Below, in pieces: positions 16,270-25,228 of a DNA stretch of 64,000 nucleotides. The position numbers and the translations under genes were made by a program. The notes under the pieces are model-generated. The model searched no databases. It was not told the origin of the DNA and was given only the letters and a program-made list of their open reading frames with translations. Source of the stretch: Gelidibacter maritimus (GTDB lineage Bacteria; Bacteroidota; Bacteroidia; Flavobacteriales; Flavobacteriaceae); assembly GCF_014062315.1 (NCBI RefSeq), contig NZ_JACGLT010000018.1:1-64000 (forward strand). The letters are read 5' to 3'. Position 1 is the first letter of the stretch. Every line of letters begins with the position of its first letter.

Positions 16270-17379
16270 ATGTCAAATCACACTTATAAACTCGTCCTAC
16301 TTTTCGCCGTTCCTCTTTTTACTTATATGAGTTGCAAGAACCCTTCAGCCGAAAAAAAGTCAGACGTTGTGGAAATTCCAAAACATGACTTATTAAAAGA
16401 ACAGCCAAAAGACATTGCTACCCCTGAAGGTATGGTGTGGGTAGCCGGAAAAACCTTTGTACAAGGTGCCAAAGCCGGCGATGAATTTGCCCTACCCAGA
16501 GAACAACCCGCCCACGAGGTTACCGTAGACGGATTTTTTATTGATATAACGGAGGTAACGAATAAACAATACAGCGCTTTTGTGGAAGCTACCGACTATA
16601 TTACCGTGGCAGAACGTCCAATTGATTGGGAAGAGATGAAAAAGGAGTTGCCAAAAGGCACGCCAAAACCAGCAGACAGTGTGCTGCAACCTGGTAGTTT
16701 GATCTTTAACAAAAACGTGAATATTGTAGGTAATATGGACAACTACACACAATGGTGGACCTGGAAGATTGGCGCGAACTGGAAACACCCCGAAGGGCCT
16801 GAAAGTTCTATTGAAGGTAAGGATGATTACCCAGTAGTCCATATAGCTTACGAAGATGCCATAGCCTATTGCGAATGGGCCAATAGACGTTTACCTACTG
16901 AAGCTGAATGGGAATCAGCGGCCCAAGGTAAAGACACCAATCACATATACACATGGGGCAACGATCCGTCACAGCTAAATACTTCGGCCAACACATGGCA
17001 AGGCACGTTTCCCGTAAGAAATGAAAGCACTGACGGGTTCGCACTGATTGCTCCAGTCAAATCTTACGCTCCCAATAGTATAGGCATTTATGACATGCTT
17101 GGTAACGTATGGGAATTGACCAGTGATTGGTTCAATGTAGAATCTTATCAAAAATTGGATACCTCAAAACCTTTGATCAACCCTAAAGGCGCAACACAGT
17201 CTTACAACCCCGCTAATCCCTATGCGAAAGAGCATGTCATTAAAGGCGGTTCTTTCTTATGCCACGCCTCATATTGTGCGAGTTTTAGGATTTCGGCACG
17301 AATGGGTACAAACTGGGATTCTGCATCCGATCATTCGGGATTTAGAACGGTGGCAACGGTGGAGATGCTGAAACAATAG
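16270..17379 (+). CDS. Formylglycine-generating enzyme, lipoprotein
   Basis: Protein of 369 residues from the ATG at 16270, which gives a lipoprotein signal ending TYMSC; the longer frame opens at a TTG and adds no sensible signal. The FGE-sulfatase domain runs from MVWVAGKTFVQGA to the end, with DITEVTNKQYSAFV, LPTEAEWESAAQG, YDMLGNVWELTSDWF and GGSFLCHASYCASFR. The two cysteines in the last motif (331 and 336, five apart) match the catalytic pair of true FGE, which converts sulfatase Cys to formylglycine. Many Bacteroidota look-alikes lack them. No sulfatase gene is in the window. Location at the membrane outer face or periplasm is inferred from the lipobox. Confidence 0.88.
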   Translation: MSNHTYKLVLLFAVPLFTYMSCKNPSAEKKSDVVEIPKHDLLKEQPKDIATPEGMVWVAGKTFVQGAKAGDEFALPREQPAHEVTVDGFFIDITEVTNKQYSAFVEATDYITVAERPIDWEEMKKELPKGTPKPADSVLQPGSLIFNKNVNIVGNMDNYTQWWTWKIGANWKHPEGPESSIEGKDDYPVVHIAYEDAIAYCEWANRRLPTEAEWESAAQGKDTNHIYTWGNDPSQLNTSANTWQGTFPVRNESTDGFALIAPVKSYAPNSIGIYDMLGNVWELTSDWFNVESYQKLDTSKPLINPKGATQSYNPANPYAKEHVIKGGSFLCHASYCASFRISARMGTNWDSASDHSGFRTVATVEMLKQ

Positions 17380-17560
17380 TGCGCTTATATTGTCTAATGT
17401 GCGGTTTTTGATTGATCAATTTTAAACTATCAATTCTTTTAAAATCAACAAAGAACACGCGTCGCGCTATTAAAACCAATCATGGAAATAAAAAAGGATC
17501 ACGACTTATATTCATAAGCCGCAATCCCTTATTTCAAATTTATCCTTCCGAAAAAGTTTT

Positions 17561-19057
17561 CTATTTTTTATCTGACAACTCACGCGTCAACCATCCTCTT
17601 CTACTTGCTGTTGCAATGGCATAAGGTGTTATCCAGAACAAGCCAAAGGTGTAAAGCACACTATATGAATAGGCCCAAAATGATTCTGACAATTTATATC
17701 GTTTTGCGTAAAACAAGACTGGGAAACTTGATAGAATTAAGATACTGAAAAAAGTAGAGCTTATAAAAAGTACTGGGTGCATCACGATGAAAAACAACAT
17801 AAACACTAAGAACGGATAGCTCATTATTATTTTTGAAAATTGACTAATAAACAATAGCCGTGTTCCCAACTTAGAACTTTCTCTAAAGTTTGTGAATACA
17901 TATTTTGACATCTGTATATTTTCACGCACGTTACTTCTACCCCATCTGATAAACATCTTATACAAGCCTTTGTATCGTTCCGGGACGTTAGTATAACAGT
18001 AAGCATTTCTTTGGAAAAGTACGTACTTACCTTGTTTCAAAATCATATTGGTCATGGCACGATCTTCACCGATATCTGAAGGTTGCCCCATAAAGGTTTG
18101 ATTGATCCACTCTTCAAGACAAGCAAAAACTGCCGATCTACGGTATGCTGCCAAAGCTCCTGGAGTACAAAGCACAGAGTTAAGACTACTTTCTGCCGAA
18201 CGCACAAATTCAAAACTCAAAACAAAACTCACATTCAACATTTTAGGCAACAATGCTCTTTCATTGTTCAGCACTCGAATATTTCCGGCTACTGCACCAC
18301 AATTTTCATTAACCACAAATGGGCTCACCAAATTTCTTAAAGTATCTGGTTTAACAACTGAATCACTATCAACAGTTACAAAAACCTCACCTTTACCTAA
18401 ATTAAAGCCGCGGTAGAGTGCATGACGCTTTCCTTTATTTTTAGGTTGCTGAAAAATAGACACTCGGTCTCCCAATTTCTTTTTAGCCTGTTGCATCCAG
18501 TACCAAGTATCGTCCTTACTACCATCGTCAATTGCCAATAATTCCAATTTTCCTTCTGGGTAATCGCTATCCGCTAAGCTCATTAAGGTATCCCAAACTT
18601 GCTTACCTTCGTTGTATGCGGGCACAATTACGGTACAGGTTGGCAACTCGTCATTTGAAACTGACTTCACAGCTTTATATTTGAAATAAAGAAATAAGTT
18701 GTAGATAAAAAAGCCTGCTTTAAAAATAAACAAGCCAGTGGCTACAACTAAAAATATAAGTCCAAAGGTAGAATTGATACGATCCTCTCTAAATTGTTGA
18801 AAATCGTTTTGAAGATCAAATACTAAAAATCCAGAACCGATCATCAGTATAAAAGTACTGACTAAGACTACCACTCCCCATGGGTTGATGGATTTTACTG
18901 GAGATAAACTTTTAAAAAACGAACCTTTCTTCGAAGTTTCGTTAGATACCTTGGTCTCTTTTGAGATTTGCGTTTGATTTGAATTTGAATTTGTCATTTT
19001 TGTGTTCATAGATGATAATCCCGAATAATTGTTTGTTTTATAATTCGTGTTCATCAT
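17561..19057 (-). CDS. Processive family 2 glycosyltransferase (hyaluronan synthase/NodC-like)
   Basis: Membrane glycosyltransferase of 498 residues. After a low-complexity Asn/Ser/Thr-rich N-terminal tail come two helices (about 62-82 and 100-122). The GT2 domain has VIVPAYNEGKQVW, the UDP-binding AIDDGSKDDTW, the metal-binding TVDSDSVVKP, the acceptor/base motif DIGEDRAMTN, and the product-channel RWGRSNVRE (equivalent to the QxxRW region). Three or four C-terminal helices follow. These features indicate polymerisation of a UDP-sugar at the inner membrane. Polymer identity is unknown. Long spacers on both sides suggest a single-gene unit. Confidence 0.9.
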   Translation of the reverse strand: MMNTNYKTNNYSGLSSMNTKMTNSNSNQTQISKETKVSNETSKKGSFFKSLSPVKSINPWGVVVLVSTFILMIGSGFLVFDLQNDFQQFREDRINSTFGLIFLVVATGLFIFKAGFFIYNLFLYFKYKAVKSVSNDELPTCTVIVPAYNEGKQVWDTLMSLADSDYPEGKLELLAIDDGSKDDTWYWMQQAKKKLGDRVSIFQQPKNKGKRHALYRGFNLGKGEVFVTVDSDSVVKPDTLRNLVSPFVVNENCGAVAGNIRVLNNERALLPKMLNVSFVLSFEFVRSAESSLNSVLCTPGALAAYRRSAVFACLEEWINQTFMGQPSDIGEDRAMTNMILKQGKYVLFQRNAYCYTNVPERYKGLYKMFIRWGRSNVRENIQMSKYVFTNFRESSKLGTRLLFISQFSKIIMSYPFLVFMLFFIVMHPVLFISSTFFSILILSSFPVLFYAKRYKLSESFWAYSYSVLYTFGLFWITPYAIATASRRGWLTRELSDKK

Positions 19058-19256
19058 AACATTAGCAACACCTATGCCATGGCAAAATTCGTTGGTTTTA
19101 GAGCATGTATCGCATTTTAAAGGATATAAAGTGTGTAAGATTTACACATATAAGGGGATTTTACACATCTTTTTACACAGTTGTAGACCTGATAAACGTG
19201 AGAATCTTAAACCAAATATTACTGATTGTAAAATGGCCCACCAGGTGTTAAAATCA

Positions 19257-19294
19257 GAAATCCTTCCCATTTCAAATGAATTGGGAAGGATTTC
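19257..19294 (-). terminator. Terminator hairpin after the GH109-like gene
   Basis: Perfect 13-bp stem GAAATCCTTCCCA / TGGGAAGGATTTC with a 12-nt loop, 65 bp beyond the stop at 19359 on the minus strand. The U-tract is weak (CTGATTTT), so strength is uncertain. Confidence 0.6.
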
Positions 19295-19358
19295 CTTTAT
19301 ATATCTCAAGAGCCAACACCAAACGGGCATTGGTTTCAAAGATCTTAATTACTAAACC

Positions 19359-20771
19359 TTATTTGCCATAAAGCACATTGGTTGTTCCGCCACCTGCTAA
19401 ACTCACATCTACCGGCTTATTGGATTTCCAATTTCCACGCGTAAAATCAGGCACATCAATAGACGTTGAACGATTTGCTACGGACCACTCACTCAATGGC
19501 GAGATGGCACTCCATAGAGCGGCATCATAAACATCTTGATCTAACGGAAGTCCGTTACGCAGGCAGTCGATCAATCGCCAGTCCATCATAAAATCCATAC
19601 CGCCATGGCCGCCGACCTGTTTGGCCAAATCGCCCACTTTTTGAACAATTTCTGGCGTGTATTGTTTCTCTAAAGATTTAAATTCTTCATCACTAATCCA
19701 CGAATGCCCTTTTCCAATTTTAGCCTCTGGCCATTTCCTGGCAATAGCCTCCGTTCCACTTACCAAATGGATACGCGAATAAGGTCTTGGCGAACTGACA
19801 TCATGCTGAATCATAATGCTTCTACCATTTTTGGTTTTAATCATGGTGGTGTTCATATTTCCTCCAAAATCGGCATTCACATACGGCTCGTAGAAATCAT
19901 CTTTTGCCGCCAGTTTTTTAGCCATCGGATTCATAGAGAAATCAGCACTTGAAAGCGATGTCAAATAATCCATCTGATCACCTCGGTTGACGTTCATGAT
20001 TTGACAAATTGGGCCTAAGCCATGTGTGGCATAAAGATTTCCATCGCGACCAATATTTTCCTTCAGTCGCCACATGTCTTCATAGGCATTTTTATTAAAA
20101 TTCAAATCGACAAGATCGTGGATATAAGCACCTTCACCGTGGATGATATCACCAAAATAACCTTGTCGCGCCATATTCAGTGTGAGCAATTCAAAAAAGT
20201 CATAACAACAATTTTCAAGCATCATGCAATGCATTTTTGTCTTTTCAGAGGTTTCCACCAATTCCCAGCATTCGTCAATCGTTTTAGCGGCTGGCACTTC
20301 TACGGCCACATGTCGCCCGGCGTTCATGCCGTACACGGCCATTGGCACATGCAAATCCCACGGTGTAGCAATATAGATTAGATCCAAATCTTCAGTGTCA
20401 ATCATCTCCTTCCAAGCGTCTTCACTGCCACTATATAATTTTGGATTGTGCGCCGTGCCATCCAATAGCTTCTTGGCATTCTCAGCTTGCTTTGGTCTTA
20501 AATCGCATAAGGCCTTTATTTCTACACCTTCTATATAGCTCATTCGTTTGACTGCACCTGGACCACGCATGCCCAAGCCAATAAAACCAATTTTTACGGT
20601 ATCTATTTTGGGTGCCGCGTAACCAGACATGTTAAACCTGGATGTTCCGTAATTTGGTGCTGCAACAGTTCCTGAAGTTGTACCGCAACTTACCAAACCA
20701 CCGGTGGCAATGCCAAGGCCGGCGAGACCACTTAGTTTTAAAAAATTTCTCCTGTTGTTTGTATTGCTCAT
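19359..20771 (-). CDS. Gfo/Idh/MocA oxidoreductase, GH109-like glycosidase
   Basis: Protein of 470 residues with a Tat-type leader NRRNFLKLSGLAGLGIA and a possible lipobox (LVSC). The Rossmann motif is IGFIGLGMRGPGAVKRM near residue 62. It matches the GH109 alpha-N-acetylgalactosaminidase subgroup: MLENCCYDFFELLTLNMARQ, YATHGLGPICQIMNVNRGD, and GHGGMDFMMDWRLIDCL. GH109 enzymes keep NAD tightly bound and cleave glycosides by transient oxidation at C3 and elimination, not by hydrolysis with acid/base carboxylates. The substrate here is inferred, not shown. It stands alone between two terminator hairpins. Confidence 0.82.
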   Translation of the reverse strand: MSNTNNRRNFLKLSGLAGLGIATGGLVSCGTTSGTVAAPNYGTSRFNMSGYAAPKIDTVKIGFIGLGMRGPGAVKRMSYIEGVEIKALCDLRPKQAENAKKLLDGTAHNPKLYSGSEDAWKEMIDTEDLDLIYIATPWDLHVPMAVYGMNAGRHVAVEVPAAKTIDECWELVETSEKTKMHCMMLENCCYDFFELLTLNMARQGYFGDIIHGEGAYIHDLVDLNFNKNAYEDMWRLKENIGRDGNLYATHGLGPICQIMNVNRGDQMDYLTSLSSADFSMNPMAKKLAAKDDFYEPYVNADFGGNMNTTMIKTKNGRSIMIQHDVSSPRPYSRIHLVSGTEAIARKWPEAKIGKGHSWISDEEFKSLEKQYTPEIVQKVGDLAKQVGGHGGMDFMMDWRLIDCLRNGLPLDQDVYDAALWSAISPLSEWSVANRSTSIDVPDFTRGNWKSNKPVDVSLAGGGTTNVLYGK

Positions 20772-20891
20772 CGTATGTGGTATTAGTTTTTACTCTGACT
20801 TTTTACTTCAATTTCCATAAGAAATCGTTTGGAAACTTAAAGATATTCTCTTTTTCCAAGTCTTCCAAAATAGAGTGTGATTAAAAAGAAG

Positions 20892-20923
20892 AAGCCTCTA
20901 AATTCTTACGTTTTTAGAGGCTT
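20892..20923 (-). terminator. Rho-independent terminator of the M1 peptidase gene
   Basis: AAGCCTCTAAA / TTTAGAGGCTT stem of 11 bp; on the minus strand it is followed by CTTCTTTTTAA. It lies 13 bp after the peptidase stop codon. Confidence 0.75.
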
Positions 20924-20935
20924 TTATTTAAATAA

Positions 20936-22867
20936 TTACAGTTTGTTCCAAGTATCATTTAATATATTGATATCGGCCAACATCTTGTTTGGGTCGAGAA
21001 CAACCCGCTGGACTTCCTTTGTGGTTTTCAAAAGATGGCTCCAGCTATTGCCACGTTGCCAAATTTCTACAGGGAGTCTAACATTTTCAGTGGTGTCATC
21101 CGTATAAATCACTTGAAGTTCAACAGGCATCGGAATCTCTCCATTGTTTTCAACTGTGATCAAATAATTGCCTTGGTGAGGTTCAACGGCAGTAATACCC
21201 ATATCAATATTACCATTACCATAGAACCAACCCTTCCAGAAATAGGACAGATCTTCTCCTGCAACATTTTCCATATGATTGAAAAAATCATTCGGTTGTG
21301 GATGTTTATAAGCCCAATGGCGGATGTAACTTTTAAAAGCATTATCAAAGCGCTCAGCTCCTAAAATATATTCGCGAAGCATAATAAGTCCCGCAGCTGG
21401 CTTGAAATAAGCTGTGTAACCCAAGTTTCTTGCATTGGCTACTTCTGGAGAGGTATCAATACCTTCACGATTTTCATAAGTGAGGTATCGTACCAAAGTG
21501 CGCGGCTTGTCTGTATATGACGGATATTCACCATTGTTGAACGCCACCGTACTGTAATGATTGATAAACGTGTTAAAGCCTTCGTCCATCCATGGGTATC
21601 GGCGTTCGTTAGAACCAACAATCATAGGAAACCAGTTATGGCCAAATTCGTGATCTGTAACGCCCCATAAGTCTTCTCCTCTACTTTTATAATGACAAAA
21701 ACTAACGCCTGGATATTCCATTCCACCCACATTTGCTGCAACATTTATCGCAGTATGATATGGATAAGGATAATAGGTATTTGAATAAAATTCCACAGAT
21801 GCTTTTGTATATTCAGTAGAACGTGTCCAAGCACCAACGCCATCACTCTCTTTAGGATAAACCGACTGAGCCACACCTGTTTTGCCATTGCCAAGATTCA
21901 TTTTGGCGGCATCCCATATAAATGCTCTTGAAGATGCCCAAGCCACATCTCTTGTGTTTTCCATTTTATAATGCCAAGTCAGCGTTCCTTTATTTTTTAC
22001 TTGCGATGCAGGCTTTCCAACCTCATCCGGTTTAATAATATAAACGGTTTTATCGCTTTTTTCGGCTTTTGCAAAACGATCTTGTTGGGTTTTGGTAAGT
22101 ACGTCTTTCGGATTTTGTAAGATTCCGGAGCACACGACCGTTTGATCTGCTGCAGCCGTTATTTTCACGTCGAAAGTTCCATATTCGCAATAGAATTCGC
22201 CGGCACCCAAATACGGTTCTGTATTCCATCCTACTACATCATCAAATACGGCCACACGTGGATACCATTGCGCTATGGCATAAACGGTTCCTGCTTCGGT
22301 TTCCAAGCGTCCCATGCGGTCCATACCTTCCACTGGAATTTTGAATTTGAAATCCATTTTTATGGTGGCTTTTCCACCTTTGGCTGCTAATGGCTGATCT
22401 AAAAACAGTTGCATTCGGGTATCGGTAATGATATGTTTTGAAGAGGTTCCTGTTTCTGTTATTGCCGAAATATTAGACAACTCGTAGCCGCCTTCTACAT
22501 CACCACTGTAGCGGCTTCCCAAGACGGACGTTGTTAACGTGCCACGAGAATCTTCAGTAAAGCGATTTTGCTCCAAGTAAACCCAAATAAAATCCAAGAC
22601 TTCTGGACTGTTATTGGTGTAATGAATAGTGACATTTCCTGTAACGGTATGATTTTTCTCGTCTAAATTTACTTCCAAAATATAGTCGGCGGCATTTTGC
22701 CAATATTCTGGACCAGGTTTCCCTGACGCGGTTCTATAAACATTACCTTCACGATAAGTAAAGTTGTCAAATAAATGTTGGTTGCCATAATTTGCTTCTT
22801 GCGCAAGCATTGAAAACGGAAGAAGGAAAGCAAACAGCCCCAAAATGCTGCTTTTAAAGTATCTCAT
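20936..22867 (-). CDS. M1-family zinc metallopeptidase, exported
   Basis: Protein of 643 residues with a cleavable signal peptide (hydrophobic stretch ending SMLAQEA). The N-terminal beta domain is typical of M1 aminopeptidases (HYTNNSPEVLDFIWVYLEQN). The exopeptidase motif is GGMEYPGV, and zinc ligands are HEFGH at 406-410 with Glu429 in DEGFNTF, exactly 18 residues later. It should trim N-terminal residues from peptides in the periplasm or outside. Bacteroidota commonly carry several such secreted M1 proteins. Single-gene unit with its own terminator. Confidence 0.93.
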   Translation of the reverse strand: MRYFKSSILGLFAFLLPFSMLAQEANYGNQHLFDNFTYREGNVYRTASGKPGPEYWQNAADYILEVNLDEKNHTVTGNVTIHYTNNSPEVLDFIWVYLEQNRFTEDSRGTLTTSVLGSRYSGDVEGGYELSNISAITETGTSSKHIITDTRMQLFLDQPLAAKGGKATIKMDFKFKIPVEGMDRMGRLETEAGTVYAIAQWYPRVAVFDDVVGWNTEPYLGAGEFYCEYGTFDVKITAAADQTVVCSGILQNPKDVLTKTQQDRFAKAEKSDKTVYIIKPDEVGKPASQVKNKGTLTWHYKMENTRDVAWASSRAFIWDAAKMNLGNGKTGVAQSVYPKESDGVGAWTRSTEYTKASVEFYSNTYYPYPYHTAINVAANVGGMEYPGVSFCHYKSRGEDLWGVTDHEFGHNWFPMIVGSNERRYPWMDEGFNTFINHYSTVAFNNGEYPSYTDKPRTLVRYLTYENREGIDTSPEVANARNLGYTAYFKPAAGLIMLREYILGAERFDNAFKSYIRHWAYKHPQPNDFFNHMENVAGEDLSYFWKGWFYGNGNIDMGITAVEPHQGNYLITVENNGEIPMPVELQVIYTDDTTENVRLPVEIWQRGNSWSHLLKTTKEVQRVVLDPNKMLADINILNDTWNKL

Positions 22868-23012
22868 AATTGAACATAATTTAATTAGAATAAGAAAGCG
22901 AAGATAGTAATTTGAGAGGATGTTATCCTACTGAAAACACTTTTAAGCGAGGATTACTACAATTTTTATACAAAATCTTTAGATGCTGAAAACGGTAAAA
23001 AAATATTCCATA

Positions 23013-24020
23013 TTAAAGTTCCCACCCCACAGTGGTTCTAAAAATATAGTCATCATAAGACGCTCCCTCAACGGGTTTGCTGTCATAATTATAATTGAAG
23101 CCTAATTTCACAAATAAATCTAGTGGTAAATCATATTTAAGATCTATTTTAAAATCGGTTCTCACCCTTTTTTTCTCCGTTAAACTTGGGTATATCGTGA
23201 CACCCGAAATTAAACTCAGATCATTCAAATCAAACAAATTGACTTCCAGCGCCGCAAAGGCTTCTCCACTATTCCTGTTGTCATCTACAGTATCTGTATA
23301 GTCTTCAACGTTATAAGCAATACCAAGAGCGCCAGCCAGAAACATCTGATTACTGTGGATAAAGTAGGTTCCAAAACCTAATTTATTGGTTAATCTCATC
23401 TTTAACTTCTGCTCACTATTCGACAAATATTCCGATTGGAAAATTAAAAAATTATCGTTTTTTAAAAAATAGTTGAAAGACAGTTCGCCTTGAGTCCGTT
23501 GGATTTCCTCAACGTTATCTTGATTACTTCTCACAGCGTTAAACGTAGTTCCGATACTGCAATAATCTGATGTGTAACCTAAAGTACCATCTAGAGTTAG
23601 TTGGCTTAAATTACTGGCTTTTGATAAATTAAATCCAAACGCCATGGTTGCATTTAAACGAGACTTAAAATCATCTTTAACTGGCTTGACAAAAACAATA
23701 TCATTAATATTAACAGCATCACCATTTAGAACAAGCGTGCCATTATCAGCGTCCGTATCAAATCCAACAACCTTATAGCGTTGACCATCTGTCGTTATTA
23801 CCAAAAAACTTTCGACACTCGATAGGCTTCTGACTTTTTTCCATTTTACCTTTAAATCGCTGCTACTGTAAGGGGTTTTTATAATTAAAACACCACGATC
23901 CATCTTTTTTAGCTCCCCCACAATCCGGTCACCATTAGTCAATACCAAAGTATCATTTTGCGAAAACGCACTCAAGCAAAACAGAAAGCCAATGCAGAAT
24001 ACCAATAATTTTAAATTCAT
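23013..24020 (-). CDS. DUF481 outer-membrane beta-barrel protein
   Basis: Protein of 335 residues from the second in-frame ATG, chosen because it gives a compact signal peptide (MNLKLLVFCIGFLFCLSAFSQ) and because the -7 box at 24043-24050 would place the transcript start at about the first ATG. After a small beta-rich N-terminal domain (LTNGDRIVGELKKMDRGVLI), the second half has alternating strands typical of the DUF481/YdiY barrel (for example FNYFLKNDNFLIFQSEYLSN), ending RTTVGWEL with a terminal aromatic-hydrophobic pattern. Its role is unknown; it may be salt- or acid-induced by analogy. Confidence 0.82.
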   Translation of the reverse strand: MNLKLLVFCIGFLFCLSAFSQNDTLVLTNGDRIVGELKKMDRGVLIIKTPYSSSDLKVKWKKVRSLSSVESFLVITTDGQRYKVVGFDTDADNGTLVLNGDAVNINDIVFVKPVKDDFKSRLNATMAFGFNLSKASNLSQLTLDGTLGYTSDYCSIGTTFNAVRSNQDNVEEIQRTQGELSFNYFLKNDNFLIFQSEYLSNSEQKLKMRLTNKLGFGTYFIHSNQMFLAGALGIAYNVEDYTDTVDDNRNSGEAFAALEVNLFDLNDLSLISGVTIYPSLTEKKRVRTDFKIDLKYDLPLDLFVKLGFNYNYDSKPVEGASYDDYIFRTTVGWEL

Positions 24021-24042
24021 TTGAGAGGTTATTTTCAAATGT

Positions 24043-24050
24043 CAAAGATA
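24043..24050 (-). promoter_or_regulatory. Promoter -7 box (TATCTTTG on the minus strand)
   Basis: Exact TAnnTTTG match reading toward the DUF481 gene. The predicted start of transcription falls near 24036, which argues for translation starting at 24020. Confidence 0.5.
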
Positions 24051-24208
24051 GTAATCCTATACATGGAATTACGGAGGTATGTTTAATTTCGGAATAAAGA
24101 ATATGAGGATAACCTAAAGTGGTTTTTGGATTTTAACAGATTAAATGATTTCAACCTACCAATTAGTTCTCGTATGGATTAGTCCAAATTAATAACGCGT
24201 CAACTCTA

Positions 24209-25084
24209 TCAATCATAATGATTAGGCTCAATATGAATGAGCACTTCTCCTAAACTCGGTATTTTTTCTTGTAAATAATCCTTAAGCTGATGTGATATAT
24301 GATGCCCTATTTTTACAGAAATTTCTCCATCGACAATCGCATGTAAATCGACGTGAAATTTCATTCCAGATTTTCGAACCATACATTTCTCAGTTCCCAG
24401 AACTCCTGGCACTTCTATGGATCGTTTTCTGATTTCCGATATGAGATCGTCGTAAAGTTGCTCGTCCATAATTTCACCTAAAGCTGGCCTGAAAATCAAA
24501 TAGCTATTGTACAAAATAAATCCAGATGCGAATAAAGCCGCCCAATCATCTGCTTTTTCATAGCCTTCTCCGCATATAATAGCGATTGAAATACCGATGA
24601 ATGCCATAACCGAGGTTATGGCATCACTCCGATGGTGCCAAGCATCTGCTTTAAGCGACGAACTGTTGGTTTGCTTACTTTTCCTGATCACAATTTGAAA
24701 GGAGGTTTCTTTCCAGATAATGATCAAGGCCAGTACAATTAAGGTCCATCCTTTTGGACTTTCCTGAGGGGTTTGAATATTTTGAATACTCGTATAGGCG
24801 ATAATGGTAGCTGAGATTACCAAAAAGGCAACCACTGCGAACGTGATCAAGGGCTCGATTTTTCCGTGACCATAAGGATGGTTTTCATCTGCCGGGCGTT
24901 TGGCATATTTGAATCCCAATAAAACCAAAAATGATGCGAAAACATCTGTGGTCGATTCGATGGCATCGGCAATGAGCGCATATGAATTTCCGAAAAAACC
25001 CGCCAAGCCTTTTATGATGGCCAAACAAATGTTCGCGATGATACTAAAGTAAACAGTTCGTATGGCGGTTTTTTCGTTTTTCAT
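24209..25084 (-). CDS. Cation diffusion facilitator family metal exporter
   Basis: Inner-membrane antiporter of 291 residues with six helices. Transport-site residues are visible: Asp40 and Asp47 in IADAIESTTDV (helix 2) and the HHRSDAIT motif in helix 5. The loop motif HPYGHGKIEPL after helix 2 is a CDF signature. The cytoplasmic C-terminal ferredoxin-like domain has KFHVDLHAIVDGEISVKIGH. CDF proteins export Zn, Fe, Co or Mn in exchange for protons. It lies 145 bp after the CusB-like gene on the same strand and may be the last member of the metal-resistance cluster, or be separate. Confidence 0.92.
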   Translation of the reverse strand: MKNEKTAIRTVYFSIIANICLAIIKGLAGFFGNSYALIADAIESTTDVFASFLVLLGFKYAKRPADENHPYGHGKIEPLITFAVVAFLVISATIIAYTSIQNIQTPQESPKGWTLIVLALIIIWKETSFQIVIRKSKQTNSSSLKADAWHHRSDAITSVMAFIGISIAIICGEGYEKADDWAALFASGFILYNSYLIFRPALGEIMDEQLYDDLISEIRKRSIEVPGVLGTEKCMVRKSGMKFHVDLHAIVDGEISVKIGHHISHQLKDYLQEKIPSLGEVLIHIEPNHYD

Positions 25085-25228
25085 TTTTACAGGTCCCAGG
25101 TCAGAAATTGGGAACTTTTCTACAGCTCTAAATTAACAAAAACAAAATAATAAAGTCCTTATCTACCTCAAGAAACGCGGTCTTTAATCTGTCGCAACAA
25201 TTGCTTTTTTTAAAAGTCCTTTTATAAG

